DNA of 49,023 nucleotides, taken from Planctomycetota bacterium. Its GTDB lineage: Bacteria; Planctomycetota; Phycisphaerae; Sedimentisphaerales; Anaerobacaceae. The notes under the pieces were generated by a model, which had not been told where the DNA came from, did not search any database, and saw nothing but the letters and a program-made list of their open reading frames with translations. A program made the translations under genes and the position numbers. The stretch is taken from contig JADFMM010000012.1 of assembly GCA_022563885.1 (NCBI GenBank), positions 1 to 49,023 of the forward strand, in the 5' to 3' direction. Shown one piece after another: positions 24,606-32,910 of the stretch (position 1 is its first letter; each line of letters begins with the position of its first letter).

Positions 24606-25939
24606 GGTCAGCGCGGGTGGTCGTCACCGGCGCGGGCGCGGTGAGTCCCCTGGGTCTGACCGTCCCGGACCTGTGGGAAGGACTCAAAACGGGTCGCTGT
24701 GGAATCGACACCATCGGCGCCTTCGATCCTGTGGGCTTCAGTTGCCGGCTGGCGGGAGAAGTGCCTCCCTTCAAACTCCGCAATTACCTTCCCAAGAGTT
24801 CCCGCAAGGCCGCCAAGCTCATGTCCCGTGACATCGAACTGGCCGTCGTCGCCGCGGATGAGGCCTTCCGCAGCAGCGGTCTCGTCACCCGGGCCATCGA
24901 CCCCGAGCAGGTGACGCTGAACCCGCGGAGAACAGCCATCATCCTCGGCGCGGGGCTGATTAGCTGTGACCTCGTCGAATTGGCACCCGCCGTGGCGGCC
25001 AGCTGCGTCGAGGGTCGGTTTGACCTGCGGCAATGGGGCCGCCAGGGAATCGAGAATGTCACGCCACTCTGGCTGCTGAAGTATCTGCCCAATATGTTGG
25101 CCTGTCACATTAGCCTCCTGCACGACATTCAGGGTCCCAGCAATACCATCACCTGTGCCGAGACCTCCGGCCACCTCTCCGTGATCGAGGCCGTCCGCAT
25201 CATTCAGCGCGAGGCCAGTGACGTGGCGCTGGCCGGCGGGGCCGAGGCCAAGGTCAATCCTATCGTCATGGCACGCCAGTGCCTGATCAAGCGAGCCACG
25301 GAGGCCAACCAGGACGCGCCTCACAGCGCCTGCCGTCCTTTCGACAGCCAGGCCGCCGGATCGGTGTTTGGAGAAGCCGCCGGCATCATGGTCTTGGAAA
25401 ACCGGGAGAGCGCCGAAAAACGGGGCGCCCCCCTGCTGGCAGAGATTGCGGGATACGGCCAAAGCAACTGCATCAACAGCCCCTACGAACGACTGGAGCC
25501 CGAGGGCACGGGTGTTCGCATCGCCATCGAAAAGGCATTGGCCCATGCCCGGATCACGCCCGCCGACCTGGACCTCGTCATTCCCCACGGGACCGGTATC
25601 CCCCACGACGACCGGGCCGAGGCCCGCGCCATTCAAAATACGCTGGGAACCAGTGTGCCCATTTTTCCCAGCAAGAGCATGCTCAGTAATACCGGGGCGG
25701 CTGCCGGTGCGCTCGACCTGATCGTCGCCCTATCGGCCCTGCGAGAGGGTTTCATCCCGGCGGCCCGCAACTGTGATCAGCGAGCAGAGGGCATTCAACT
25801 CAACATCCAATCTGATGCACAAACGCGGCCCATACGTTACGCCCTCTCCTGCAGTTATTCCTATGGCGGACAGACCGCCGCGGTGATCTTGAAGAATCCC
25901 CATCTCGAGGCAACAGCCAAAGGAGCCGCGCATCATTAA
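24602..25939 (+). CDS. Ketosynthase-fold protein with lost active site (chain-length-factor-like)
   Basis: This 445-residue thiolase-fold protein is related to FabF but lacks two catalytic residues. Ungapped alignment of GPSNTITCAETSG (178-190) with FabF places Glu187 where the nucleophilic Cys belongs; a Cys is present two residues earlier. The second His (KSMTGH in FabF) is Asn363 (KSMLSN). His329 of HGTG and Lys358 remain. This loss pattern resembles chain length factors (KS-beta), which pair with an active ketosynthase and set chain length. The active partner is encoded next at 26107. The last six codons lie within an inverted-repeat element, so the native C-terminus may have been altered. 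Confidence 0.85.
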   Translation: MRSARVVVTGAGAVSPLGLTVPDLWEGLKTGRCGIDTIGAFDPVGFSCRLAGEVPPFKLRNYLPKSSRKAAKLMSRDIELAVVAADEAFRSSGLVTRAIDPEQVTLNPRRTAIILGAGLISCDLVELAPAVAASCVEGRFDLRQWGRQGIENVTPLWLLKYLPNMLACHISLLHDIQGPSNTITCAETSGHLSVIEAVRIIQREASDVALAGGAEAKVNPIVMARQCLIKRATEANQDAPHSACRPFDSQAAGSVFGEAAGIMVLENRESAEKRGAPLLAEIAGYGQSNCINSPYERLEPEGTGVRIAIEKALAHARITPADLDLVIPHGTGIPHDDRAEARAIQNTLGTSVPIFPSKSMLSNTGAAAGALDLIVALSALREGFIPAARNCDQRAEGIQLNIQSDAQTRPIRYALSCSYSYGGQTAAVILKNPHLEATAKGAAHH

Positions 25940-26102
25940 ACGAGTCATTTATCGCTCAGATTTGCGTCAGATTCAGTCGCGCCCGATTGAGCGAAACCAG
26001 AGTTGTAGTTGGCCTACTGCGGAGGATTTTGCGATTGAGAAGCGGCTGAAGATGACGTGAAGATGAGATGAGAAATGGATCATTTAAAGATGCGCGGTTC
26101 CT
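25921..26102. repeat. MITE-like element, family B, copy 1, between paired ketosynthase genes
   Basis: The element has 23-base terminal inverted repeats at 25921-25943 (starting AGGAGCCGCGCATC) and 26080-26102 (complement starting AGGAACCGCGCATC), matching at 20 of 23 positions. Its core (ATTGAGCGAAACC, then GCGATTGAGAAGCG) is shared, in reverse orientation, with the repeats at 37386 and 41835. It spans the 3' end of one ketosynthase-like gene and stops four bases before the start of the next. Confidence 0.72.
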
Positions 26103-26106
26103 ACAG

Positions 26107-27429
26107 ATGAAGAATCAGTCAACGCCAGCGCGAGTCGTCATCACCGGCATGGGCATCGTCTGTCCCATCGGTCTCGACGTCGAGACGGCCTGGCAGGCCA
26201 TGCTCAGCGGCAAAAGCGGGGTCGCCCCCACCACCATCTTCGACAGTTCGACGATGCCAACCCAGTTCGCCGCGGAAGTCAAGGATTACGACGTCGCGAA
26301 ATGTGTTCAGAACCCGCACTTACACAAGAACGCCAACCGAGGCTCTCAGTTTGTCCTCGGCGCCACCGTCCAGGCCTGTCAGCAGGCTGGCATTTCTCTG
26401 GAGACAGACACCCCGAGCGATCAGATCGACAGGACGCGCCTAGGCATCTATCTAGGTGCAGGAGAGGGCGCCGTCAATACCGACGCCTTCTTTGGCGCCC
26501 TGGTCGCGGGATGGGACAAGGAGCAGCGTGCCATGGACTGGGGGCAGTGGGCCAAGGTGGCCTTCGAACAGATGGATCCCCTCCACGAACTGGAACAGGA
26601 ACCCAACATGCCCGCCGCCCATCTGGCCCTGCTCACCGGCGCCCGTGGCCCCACTCTCAGTTGCCTGACGGCCTGTGCCGCCAGCACCCAGGCCGTGGGC
26701 GAGGCCTATGACATCCTGCAAAACGGAGAGGCCGACGTCATGATCGCCGGCGGTGCCCACTCGATGATTCACCCCTTGGGTGTCATGGGGTTTAACCGCC
26801 TGACCGCCCTCTCCACCCGAAACGAGACCCCCGAACTCGCCTCCCGACCCTTCTCCAACAGCCGCGACGGCTTCGTCCTGGGCGAGGGGGCCGCCATATT
26901 GATCCTGGAAACACTTGCATCGGCCAAGCGTCGCGAGGTTCCGATTCTCGCAGAGGTCATTGGCTACGGCAGCAGCGCCGATGCCTTCCGTGTCACCGAC
27001 ATGCACGACGAGGCCCGCGGTGCGATCGCGGCCATCGAACTGGCCCTGAAAGACGCCAACATCGCACCCGAAGCCATCGACTACATCAATGCCCACGGGA
27101 CCAGCACCGCGGAGAATGACTCCATCGAGACCATGGCCATCAAGCGTGTCTTCGGCCCACATGCCCACAACATTCCCATCAGCAGCGTCAAAAGCACCAT
27201 GGGGCACCTCATCGGGGCCGCGGGTGCCGCAGAACTCATCGCCTGTGTCTTGGCCTTGCGGGACAACATCGTCCCACCCACCGCGAATCTTCACGACTCG
27301 GATCCGCACTTGGACCTGGACTACGTGCCCAATGAGCCCCGTCGGGCGGAACTCAACACCGTGTTAAACGAATCGTTTGGATTTGGCGGACAGAATAATG
27401 TTGTCATCATTCAAGGGTACACGGGTTGA
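26107..27429 (+). CDS. Beta-ketoacyl-ACP synthase, FabF type, catalytic
   Basis: This 440-residue condensing enzyme has a complete active site: Cys190 in LTACAAS, His330 in NAHGTST, and Lys362 with His366 in VKSTMGH. It elongates an acyl-ACP with malonyl-ACP. Together with the upstream active-site-less homologue it probably forms a KS/CLF heterodimer. The start at 26107 (MKNQSTPARVVITG) fits the family; a longer frame would begin inside the inverted-repeat element. No strong ribosome binding site is visible, because that region is element sequence. No ketoreductase, enoyl reductase or thioesterase is encoded nearby, so general fatty-acid enzymes would have to supply those steps. Confidence 0.93.
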   Translation: MKNQSTPARVVITGMGIVCPIGLDVETAWQAMLSGKSGVAPTTIFDSSTMPTQFAAEVKDYDVAKCVQNPHLHKNANRGSQFVLGATVQACQQAGISLETDTPSDQIDRTRLGIYLGAGEGAVNTDAFFGALVAGWDKEQRAMDWGQWAKVAFEQMDPLHELEQEPNMPAAHLALLTGARGPTLSCLTACAASTQAVGEAYDILQNGEADVMIAGGAHSMIHPLGVMGFNRLTALSTRNETPELASRPFSNSRDGFVLGEGAAILILETLASAKRREVPILAEVIGYGSSADAFRVTDMHDEARGAIAAIELALKDANIAPEAIDYINAHGTSTAENDSIETMAIKRVFGPHAHNIPISSVKSTMGHLIGAAGAAELIACVLALRDNIVPPTANLHDSDPHLDLDYVPNEPRRAELNTVLNESFGFGGQNNVVIIQGYTG

Positions 27430-27432
27430 GCA

Positions 27433-27687
27433 TTAGTGTCCCGGCCAAGGTACGGGAGCCGCTTCATCCTGTGTGGAGAAGATACCGCTCTCTTCTCCAT
27501 AGGTGAGAATCCACTGTTGGACCAGAGCATCCTTGCCGCTCAGATCCAGCGCCTCGTCACAGGTGGCAACGATGGCATAAGCCAGCCTCGCTTCCGGCTT
27601 TAAATCCGGGTGGGCCTTGAAAATGGAACGAAACGCGGCGACGTGCATTCTGTCTCGAAAGACTTGAGACGTGGCAATCCTTTTCAT
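27433..27687 (-). CDS. Small hypothetical protein
   Basis: This 84-residue soluble protein is not recognised. It has a basic N-terminal part (MKRIATSQVFRDRMHVAAFRSIF) and a helical, acidic C-terminal part with TCDEALDLSGKDALVQQWI. The start at 27687 was chosen because AGGAG lies eight bases upstream; an ATG six bases earlier is also possible. It converges on the ketosynthase gene with a three-base gap. It is plausible as a real gene because of its ribosome binding site, but coding is not certain. Confidence 0.5.
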   Translation of the reverse strand: MKRIATSQVFRDRMHVAAFRSIFKAHPDLKPEARLAYAIVATCDEALDLSGKDALVQQWILTYGEESGIFSTQDEAAPVPWPGH

Positions 27688-27823
27688 CTCCATATCTCCT
27701 AATATGGTCTCCATAGGGTGCGCACTGAAGAGTAGCCGCCAGTGCACTGGCAGCACGATAGCCCACCTTCTCTCCCTTTGCACGAACCAAATCCTGGATT
27801 GCCTGTTTTATTGTTCCTGTCCC

Positions 27824-28651
27824 TCAGTCCTCCAGTTCCCGAATCCAGATGTTTCGGTAACGCAAAGGATTACCATGATCCTGGAGTGAGATGGGAAGCT
27901 TGTCCTCATGGGCTTCGTAGTTGGAAATGGCGTTGGAGCCACGCCAGCCGGTACCACCGGACAGTACAACATGGTCTTGGACCAGGACACCATTCTGCAG
28001 GACCGTGAAGGTGGCCTTACGCGTCACTCTGTCGCCATCGAACAGGGGCCGATGAAAGATGATGTCATAGCTCTGCCACTCACCCGGTTTGGCACAGACA
28101 TTGACAAGGGGGACCGAGCGCCCGTAGAGGGCGGCGCACTGACCGTCGGGATAGGTCGCATTGTCGTAGGAGTCCAGGACCTGAACCTCGTAGGTGTCTT
28201 GCAGGAAGACGCCGCTGTTGCCTCTGCCCTGGCTCCGGCCCTTCACCTGGGAGGGGGTTGCGAATTCAAGATGCAGTTGACAGGATCCAAAACGCTGCTT
28301 GGTCTTGACCGGGCCCGAATCCCGGACAGCCTCCATATAGTCTGCCTTGACGACCCACTTGGCGGGCCCGCCGTGCTGATCCGTCCACTGGGAGAGATCC
28401 GTACCGTCAAATAGCACGATGGCGTCGGAGGGGGCCTTCCCCGCTTGCGCAAAGGGTGTGACGACGGGCGGCGCCGGACGGTTCACGTCGTGTACGGCCC
28501 AACGACCCGAGGAGTCTTCCAGGAAGCGTGTCTCGCCGCCTGTCATAAGAGGCTTCTCTGCCCCCGACCTCCGCACGGCCTGCTCGGAGCCGCAGCCCGT
28601 GGCCCATCCAGTGATACCGGTTAGTATGACTGTCAGTAGAACTCTCTGCAT
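27824..28651 (-). CDS. DUF1080 (3-keto-disaccharide hydrolase family) lipoprotein
   Basis: This 275-residue secreted protein has a signal peptide ending in the lipobox W-A-T-G-C (Cys20) and one DUF1080 domain, a concanavalin-like jelly roll. The pattern AIVLFDGTDLSQWTDQHGGPAKWVVKADYMEA, GNSGVFLQDTYEVQVLDSY and the terminal IWIREL is typical. The family includes 3-keto-glycoside hydrolases and is strongly expanded in planctomycetes. The start at 28651 has AGGAAGA upstream. The CE15 esterase gene ends 31 bases upstream on the same strand, so the two are probably co-transcribed and act on plant or algal carbohydrate. Confidence 0.88.
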   Translation of the reverse strand: MQRVLLTVILTGITGWATGCGSEQAVRRSGAEKPLMTGGETRFLEDSSGRWAVHDVNRPAPPVVTPFAQAGKAPSDAIVLFDGTDLSQWTDQHGGPAKWVVKADYMEAVRDSGPVKTKQRFGSCQLHLEFATPSQVKGRSQGRGNSGVFLQDTYEVQVLDSYDNATYPDGQCAALYGRSVPLVNVCAKPGEWQSYDIIFHRPLFDGDRVTRKATFTVLQNGVLVQDHVVLSGGTGWRGSNAISNYEAHEDKLPISLQDHGNPLRYRNIWIRELED

Positions 28652-28682
28652 GCTTCTTCCTTTCACACGTTTGGCATAGACA

Positions 28683-30017
28683 CTACTCACGATTGATCTC
28701 CAGGTGACGATCTGCGAAATCCATGACACGTCGCCAGTCATACTCGGTCAGATCGTGTCCGCCCGAACGGACATGGTAGCCAATTCGACCCTTCAGGAGG
28801 GGGCGATCCAGGCCGGGCATGGTCTCGGCCTCCAGCCCGGGGACACCCAACAGGTCATAGACCGGATCGGCAGCCAAGCAGGAGAGAAACTCTCCCCGTG
28901 GATCGGCCCAGAGGTCCTCGTCGGCACTGACGACATAGACCGGTCGCGGTGCCATCAAGGCAATCAGCATATGTTGATCCAAGGTCAATGCGCCTTCATC
29001 GTCGTTGAAGGACTTGAACTTTTCACAGAACCAGTGAGGAAAGCGGGTGTTGATCCGCTTGACGGTCTCGCCATAGTGTCGACGACTGAGGGCGGCGCCA
29101 CCGCAGCCCGAACAGTTGGACACCACCATGGCGAAACGCTGGTCACGAGCCCCCGCCCATAGGGCCGTCTTGCCCAGTCGAGAGTGCCCCATCACGGTGA
29201 CCCGTCGTGAGTCGACCTCGGGATTGGCCACCAGGTAGTCCATGGCCCGGCTGAGCCCCCAAGCCCAGGCCCCGATGGAACTCCAGCCATCGCGACCCTG
29301 CCTCCCGTTGAACAGCCCCCGCACACCTTGGCTCACCGCATCACCTCTGTCCGGGCCCATTTCCTCGTAGTACACCGTCGCCAAGCCATAGCCCCTGCCC
29401 AGGATGGCAGCCAAGGGAAAACGGCCGGCCCGGTCACCCCGCTCACTTTTCAGACTCCGCACCAGACCGGGATCGCTGCCCTCGGGCCACTTGGGCCGCT
29501 CAACAGAGGGATCCACCGAAATGGTATGATTGCCCCCAAAATTCAGGATCAAAAAGACCGGCGTCGGCCCTTTGGCTTCTCTCGGCAGGTAGAGGAGAAG
29601 GTCCATGCCGGCCCGCTCGGTGCCGCGGGCAAATTCGAATCGCACCTGTTCGCGCTTGGCCAGCCCATCCAAGGCCGAACCAGCCGCCTCACGCACCGAA
29701 AAGGAACTCGTTGGCGTTCCGCCGATGGGGGATCGCCCAAACATGAAACGCTCGAAGATTGACAGTATTTCGGGGCGACGGCGCATCACCCACTGGCGGG
29801 CGTCTCGCACCGGTGAGCCGTCGGCGTTCACGAGCAAGGGAGGCAAGACATAGTCGGGTACTCTGTTTTCATCATAGAGGGTCGTGGCGTCTCGTTCCTC
29901 GAGTTGCCCAAGCCGATCGGCGGGCGCTTCCCAACTTTGACCCTGGGCCCCAGCCATCCTGGAAACACCAACGCATATCATCAGGAAACAGACATTGATC
30001 ATGCATTTGGGAGTCAT
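28683..30017 (-). CDS. CE15-type glucuronoyl esterase / acetyl xylan esterase-like protein
   Basis: This is a 444-residue alpha/beta hydrolase with an N-terminal signal peptide (residues 1-25). The nucleophile Ser lies in VTVMGHSRLGKTALWAGARD, the CE15 form GHSRxGK. NCSGCGGAALSRR follows, as in bacterial CE15 proteins without the canonical Glu at that spot, and the acid is probably in SADEDLWADPRGEF. The catalytic His is in SGGHDLTEYDW. CE15 enzymes cleave ester bonds between lignin alcohols and glucuronoyl side chains of xylan; algal uronides are another possible target. The start at 30017 gives the best signal peptide. It is divergent from the isomerase gene, across a gap of 211 bases. Confidence 0.87.
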   Translation of the reverse strand: MTPKCMINVCFLMICVGVSRMAGAQGQSWEAPADRLGQLEERDATTLYDENRVPDYVLPPLLVNADGSPVRDARQWVMRRRPEILSIFERFMFGRSPIGGTPTSSFSVREAAGSALDGLAKREQVRFEFARGTERAGMDLLLYLPREAKGPTPVFLILNFGGNHTISVDPSVERPKWPEGSDPGLVRSLKSERGDRAGRFPLAAILGRGYGLATVYYEEMGPDRGDAVSQGVRGLFNGRQGRDGWSSIGAWAWGLSRAMDYLVANPEVDSRRVTVMGHSRLGKTALWAGARDQRFAMVVSNCSGCGGAALSRRHYGETVKRINTRFPHWFCEKFKSFNDDEGALTLDQHMLIALMAPRPVYVVSADEDLWADPRGEFLSCLAADPVYDLLGVPGLEAETMPGLDRPLLKGRIGYHVRSGGHDLTEYDWRRVMDFADRHLEINRE

Positions 30018-30228
30018 CGTCTTCGCCTCGACATAGAACAAAAAATCCTATTCTTGTCATGCCACCGGTTGCACCTTGCCGGTCCCTGATTGTCTTGCAT
30101 GCCCTTGCATTATACCTGGCCCGTCGAGCAAAGGACATCAGTTTTTTGTTGATCGACGTCGCCCCCTCCCGGACAATGGCCTCGGTCGAATCGCGACAAA
30201 GGAGAGAGAGACGGACCGAGGCAACGGT

Positions 30229-30909
30229 ATGAATCAGAGCGGCAAATGGCCGAACGGCATCTGCAACTGGTCCCTGCGAACCGAAATCGCGGACGTCGTC
30301 GAGGCCATGCGTGCCTTGAGCGTGACCAATGTTCATTTGGGCATCGCCCCGAACACCTGTTGGCAGCGCAATCGCGACCTTTTCTTCGAAGCCCTCACCC
30401 TCACGCATGACTTGGGCGTCGATCTGCTGACCTTTCACCTGGGCTTTATCGACGGTCGGGACCAGGCCTACTTCCAAAAACTGATCGACCGGACGCGATG
30501 CCTGGCCGACAAGGCGGCCGAACAAGAAGTCACACTGGCCCTCGAAACCGGCCAGGAAAGCGCAGCAGAACTCGATACCTTCCTGGAGCGACTGGATCAC
30601 CCGCAGGTCGGCATCAACTTCGATCCCGGCAACATGATCCTCTACGACAAGGGCGACCCCATCGAGGCCCTCCGCCTGCTCGGTCCTCGGGTCAAGCATT
30701 GCCACATCATCAAGGACGCCCTCTACACCAAACACCCCGGGACCTGGGGCACCGAGGTCCCCTGGGGCCAGGGCCAAGTGGAGACCGACACCTTCCTCCA
30801 GCCCCTGACCGAGATCGGCTCCCAGGGAGCCTTGGCCATCGAACGAGAAAGCGGGGACAATCAACTCGGCGACATCCGCACGGCCATTGGGCACTTGACT
30901 GGCAACTAA
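30229..30909 (+). CDS. Sugar phosphate isomerase/epimerase-like TIM barrel, internally shortened
   Basis: This 226-residue protein belongs to the xylose-isomerase-like TIM barrel family. Conserved blocks are LGVDLLTFHLGF, VTLALETGQE, HPQVGINFDPGNMILYDKGDP, VKHCHIIKDA and WGQGQVETDTFL, with the metal-ligand Glu, Asp and His residues in place. Relatives have about 265-280 residues. The segment of about 40-50 residues normally found between the second strand (here NVHLGIAPN) and LGVDL is largely missing, which suggests an internal deletion or a compact variant. The start at 30229 has GAGG upstream. It may process sugars released by the neighbouring esterase, but this is inference. Confidence 0.8.
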   Translation: MNQSGKWPNGICNWSLRTEIADVVEAMRALSVTNVHLGIAPNTCWQRNRDLFFEALTLTHDLGVDLLTFHLGFIDGRDQAYFQKLIDRTRCLADKAAEQEVTLALETGQESAAELDTFLERLDHPQVGINFDPGNMILYDKGDPIEALRLLGPRVKHCHIIKDALYTKHPGTWGTEVPWGQGQVETDTFLQPLTEIGSQGALAIERESGDNQLGDIRTAIGHLTGN

Positions 30910-30918
30910 TCGATAATC

Positions 30919-31326
30919 ATGACAGCAATTTTCAAAAAACTGAACCTTAAGGACCAGGCGGAGATTGTGGTACTGAACGCTCCGTCCAGTTTCGAAGCGG
31001 AATTGGCTTACGTGGAGGGCGTAGAGATTCGACGCCGATTGACGGGGATCAAGACGCTAACCTTCGCTCTCGCCTTTGTCACGAAGCAGAAAGAGGTCGA
31101 TACCCTGGCCGAAGGCATCACAGCCAAGGCCGAGGGCGACGCGATCCTCTGGTTCGCCTATCCCAAGGGCACTTCGAAGAACTACACCTGTGATTTCAAC
31201 CGTGACACGGGCTGGGCGGTCCTCTCAAAGAATGGTTTTAGGGGCGTACGCCAGGTGGCCATCGACGACGACTGGTCCGCGCTTCGCTTTCGTCGGACGG
31301 AATTCGTCAAGACTGGATCACGATAA
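30919..31326 (+). CDS. Conserved hypothetical protein, DUF3052-like
   Basis: This 135-residue soluble protein has the pattern IVVLNAPSSFEAEL, FALAFVTKQKEVD, GDAILWFAYPKGTSK and QVAIDDDWSALRFRRTEFVK. It resembles small conserved proteins near the DUF3052 group, with no known function. The start lies nine bases after the isomerase stop, suggesting co-transcription. No catalytic residue can be named. Confidence 0.65.
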   Translation: MTAIFKKLNLKDQAEIVVLNAPSSFEAELAYVEGVEIRRRLTGIKTLTFALAFVTKQKEVDTLAEGITAKAEGDAILWFAYPKGTSKNYTCDFNRDTGWAVLSKNGFRGVRQVAIDDDWSALRFRRTEFVKTGSR

Positions 31327-31446
31327 GCGGAATCATGGTGAGCCGTGTCCCAGGATAGCGCATGGATCGATAGTCAGTCGGTTGCATACCGTATGCAAGA
31401 ATATAACTCAACGCCACCGGCTGCCATTGATCTAGTTGGAGGCAGC

Positions 31447-31761
31447 ATGGTATACAGAGTCAAGGCAGAGATTCGAGAGAGTGAGGCCGCCGCCTTCTAC
31501 CGGGCGCTCACGGACGGAACGATTCAGCAGCAAAAACCGGACGGTGCCGAAATCGTATCGGCCATGAGGGCGGCAAAGATAACTGCGCCGGGACGGGTCG
31601 AATGGTACGGGACCTGCTTCTGCGAGTCGCCATTGAAACACGAACGCGAAACCGTCTATGACAAATACCTAGCTGATATCACTACCGAACCCATGGAGGA
31701 CTACGGCGCGGTGCACGGCGGGTCTTTCTTGTCCTGTCTTGAGGATGCGGCGAGTGGGTAA
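31447..31761 (+). CDS. Small conserved hypothetical protein
   Basis: This is a 104-residue protein. Features are an N-terminal MVYRVKAEIRESEAAAFYRAL, then QQKPDGAEIVSAMRAA and GTCFCESPLKHERETVYDKYLADI, with a CxC pair. I recall similar proteins in many bacteria but no function. The start at 31447 has GGAGG eight bases upstream. The C-terminus (after about residue 90) looks unlike the rest and runs into degraded sequence, so it may be altered. Confidence 0.6.
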   Translation: MVYRVKAEIRESEAAAFYRALTDGTIQQQKPDGAEIVSAMRAAKITAPGRVEWYGTCFCESPLKHERETVYDKYLADITTEPMEDYGAVHGGSFLSCLEDAASG

Positions 31762-31816
31762 GGCCAGTGGCGGTATCGCAACGAGGGCTGCGGGCCCGAG
31801 TTTCCCGAACCCAGGG

Positions 31817-31996
31817 AATACGTTCGAGCGCTTCAGCGGGTTACTCTCAGACCGCAGATCCATCGAAGCTTGGGTCTATCTGTACAACTGGCCCACGGAC
31901 GCCCGCGAGTTGATTCCCTCTGGAGATTTCCTGGTGGACCGAACGGATGTGCGACATGACCAGAGTCGTCGGGGCTGGCTCGTGACTTTAGTTTGA
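31817..31996 (+). pseudogene. Gene remnant, possibly the C-terminal end of a gamma-glutamylcyclotransferase-like protein
   Basis: An open stretch reads AWVYLYNWPTDARELIPSGDFL near 31865-31930. This resembles the end of gamma-glutamylcyclotransferase/AIG2 proteins (Y-N-x-P then IPSGD). No start, ribosome binding site or N-terminal domain is present. It overlaps nothing conserved and is followed by other remnants. Confidence 0.35.
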
Positions 31997-32044
31997 AATA
32001 GGTGTCATTAATTTTCCATTGTGAATGCTAAAAAACGCTAACGC

Positions 32045-32315
32045 CGTGTTCTGATCATTCTTGCCATGGGTCTGGTGTTGTTGGCCGCTGTACTGGCAAA
32101 ACCGTTGAGTCACCTTCTTTACACCGTGTCCCGGGATGCCAATGGGCTAGAGGACCTGCCGCCAGACTACATGGACGACGCGAGCCGGTTGAATCTAACC
32201 AAGATAGGATCCCCCAGAGCTGTTTAAGAATCATTTCTACCTAAAGTACGGAAAGCCGGCCGAACCGACGGAAGCGGCCGGGCCACAATCAGAGAAGAGC
32301 GATGCTAGACGGTGA
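32045..32315 (+). pseudogene. Frameshifted remnant of a small membrane-anchored protein
   Basis: Frame one begins with a hydrophobic segment, MGLVLLAAVLAKPLSHLLY (from 32066), continues LPPDYMDDASRLNLTKI and stops at 32225-32227. Near 32208 a second frame continues with DPPELFKNHFYLKYGKPAEP up to 32315. The join looks like a frameshift in a once longer protein. The DDASRLN block is reminiscent of the N-terminus of some FAD-linked oxidases, but that is a weak recollection. Confidence 0.4.
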
Positions 32316-32328
32316 CTTCCACCGAATC

Positions 32329-32581
32329 ATCCGCTCAGATTTGGGTTGGCTTGGATTGGGTCGTGATCGATTGAGCGAAACCGGAGGCGTAGCTGTTCGG
32401 AGCCTGTCCCGAGCGAAGCCGAGGGATCCGGATTGCTTATGATTCTTTTTGCTGATAGCGCAGCCAGTTTTGCTACTAAGGAAGCCGCTGTTTTCGCGAT
32501 TGAGGAACGGCCAAAGACGACCTGTAGATGAGATGGAGAATCGGTAAGTTATTGATTTGCCCGTCCTTAGGAGCCGCGCAT
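32329..32581. repeat. Family B repeat, copy 2, degraded and interrupted
   Basis: It shares CGCTCAGATTTG, ATTGAGCGAAACC, CGCGATTGAG and GATGAGATG-type blocks with the element at 25921-26102, in the same order and orientation. About 70 unrelated bases are inserted in the middle (roughly 32398-32470). It ends with AGGAGCCGCGCAT (32569-32581), equal to the terminal repeat of copy 1. Confidence 0.6.
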
Positions 32582-32700
32582 GGCGATTCTCCCGTTTCAC
32601 AGGCGCTTGAAGTGTCGGCCAGACCCCGATAAGATGAGCTGGGTCCGGGGCCTTCTACACGCAGGCACCCCAGCGCCTTGGGTGATATTTGCAAGTTCTT

Positions 32701-32773
32701 TATTACCTGGATCTTGTGAATTCTGATCAATGGACTCATAATCCATTGGTCAAAGAGTCGCACCCTTCTGAGC
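32701..32773 (+). pseudogene. Relic of an elongator tRNA-Met (CAU)
   Basis: The sequence fits cloverleaf spacing. The D stem is GATC/GATC with an 11-base loop. The anticodon stem ATGGA/TCCAT is perfect around the loop CTCATAA (anticodon CAT at 32737-32739), and a variable loop TGGTC follows. The T stem keeps only three of five pairs, the T loop reads GTCGCAC, and the acceptor stem is not paired. It is therefore not a working tRNA. Confidence 0.4.
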
Positions 32774-32910
32774 GCACGTTTGATTCGTGTCAAATGACGG
32801 TCGCCCTATCACTGACAGGCGGTGGGATCGTTTTGAGAGTCCTGGAGTCCGAGTACTACAGACCCGTTAAACATCAGCACTTAGAAAACCAAGGTGTATG
32901 ACAGGAAGCC

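Noticed and set aside
24608-25636. 342-codon frame on the minus strand
   Set aside because: It is antisense to the ketosynthase-like gene, has no ribosome binding site and shows low-complexity Gly, Asp and Val composition.
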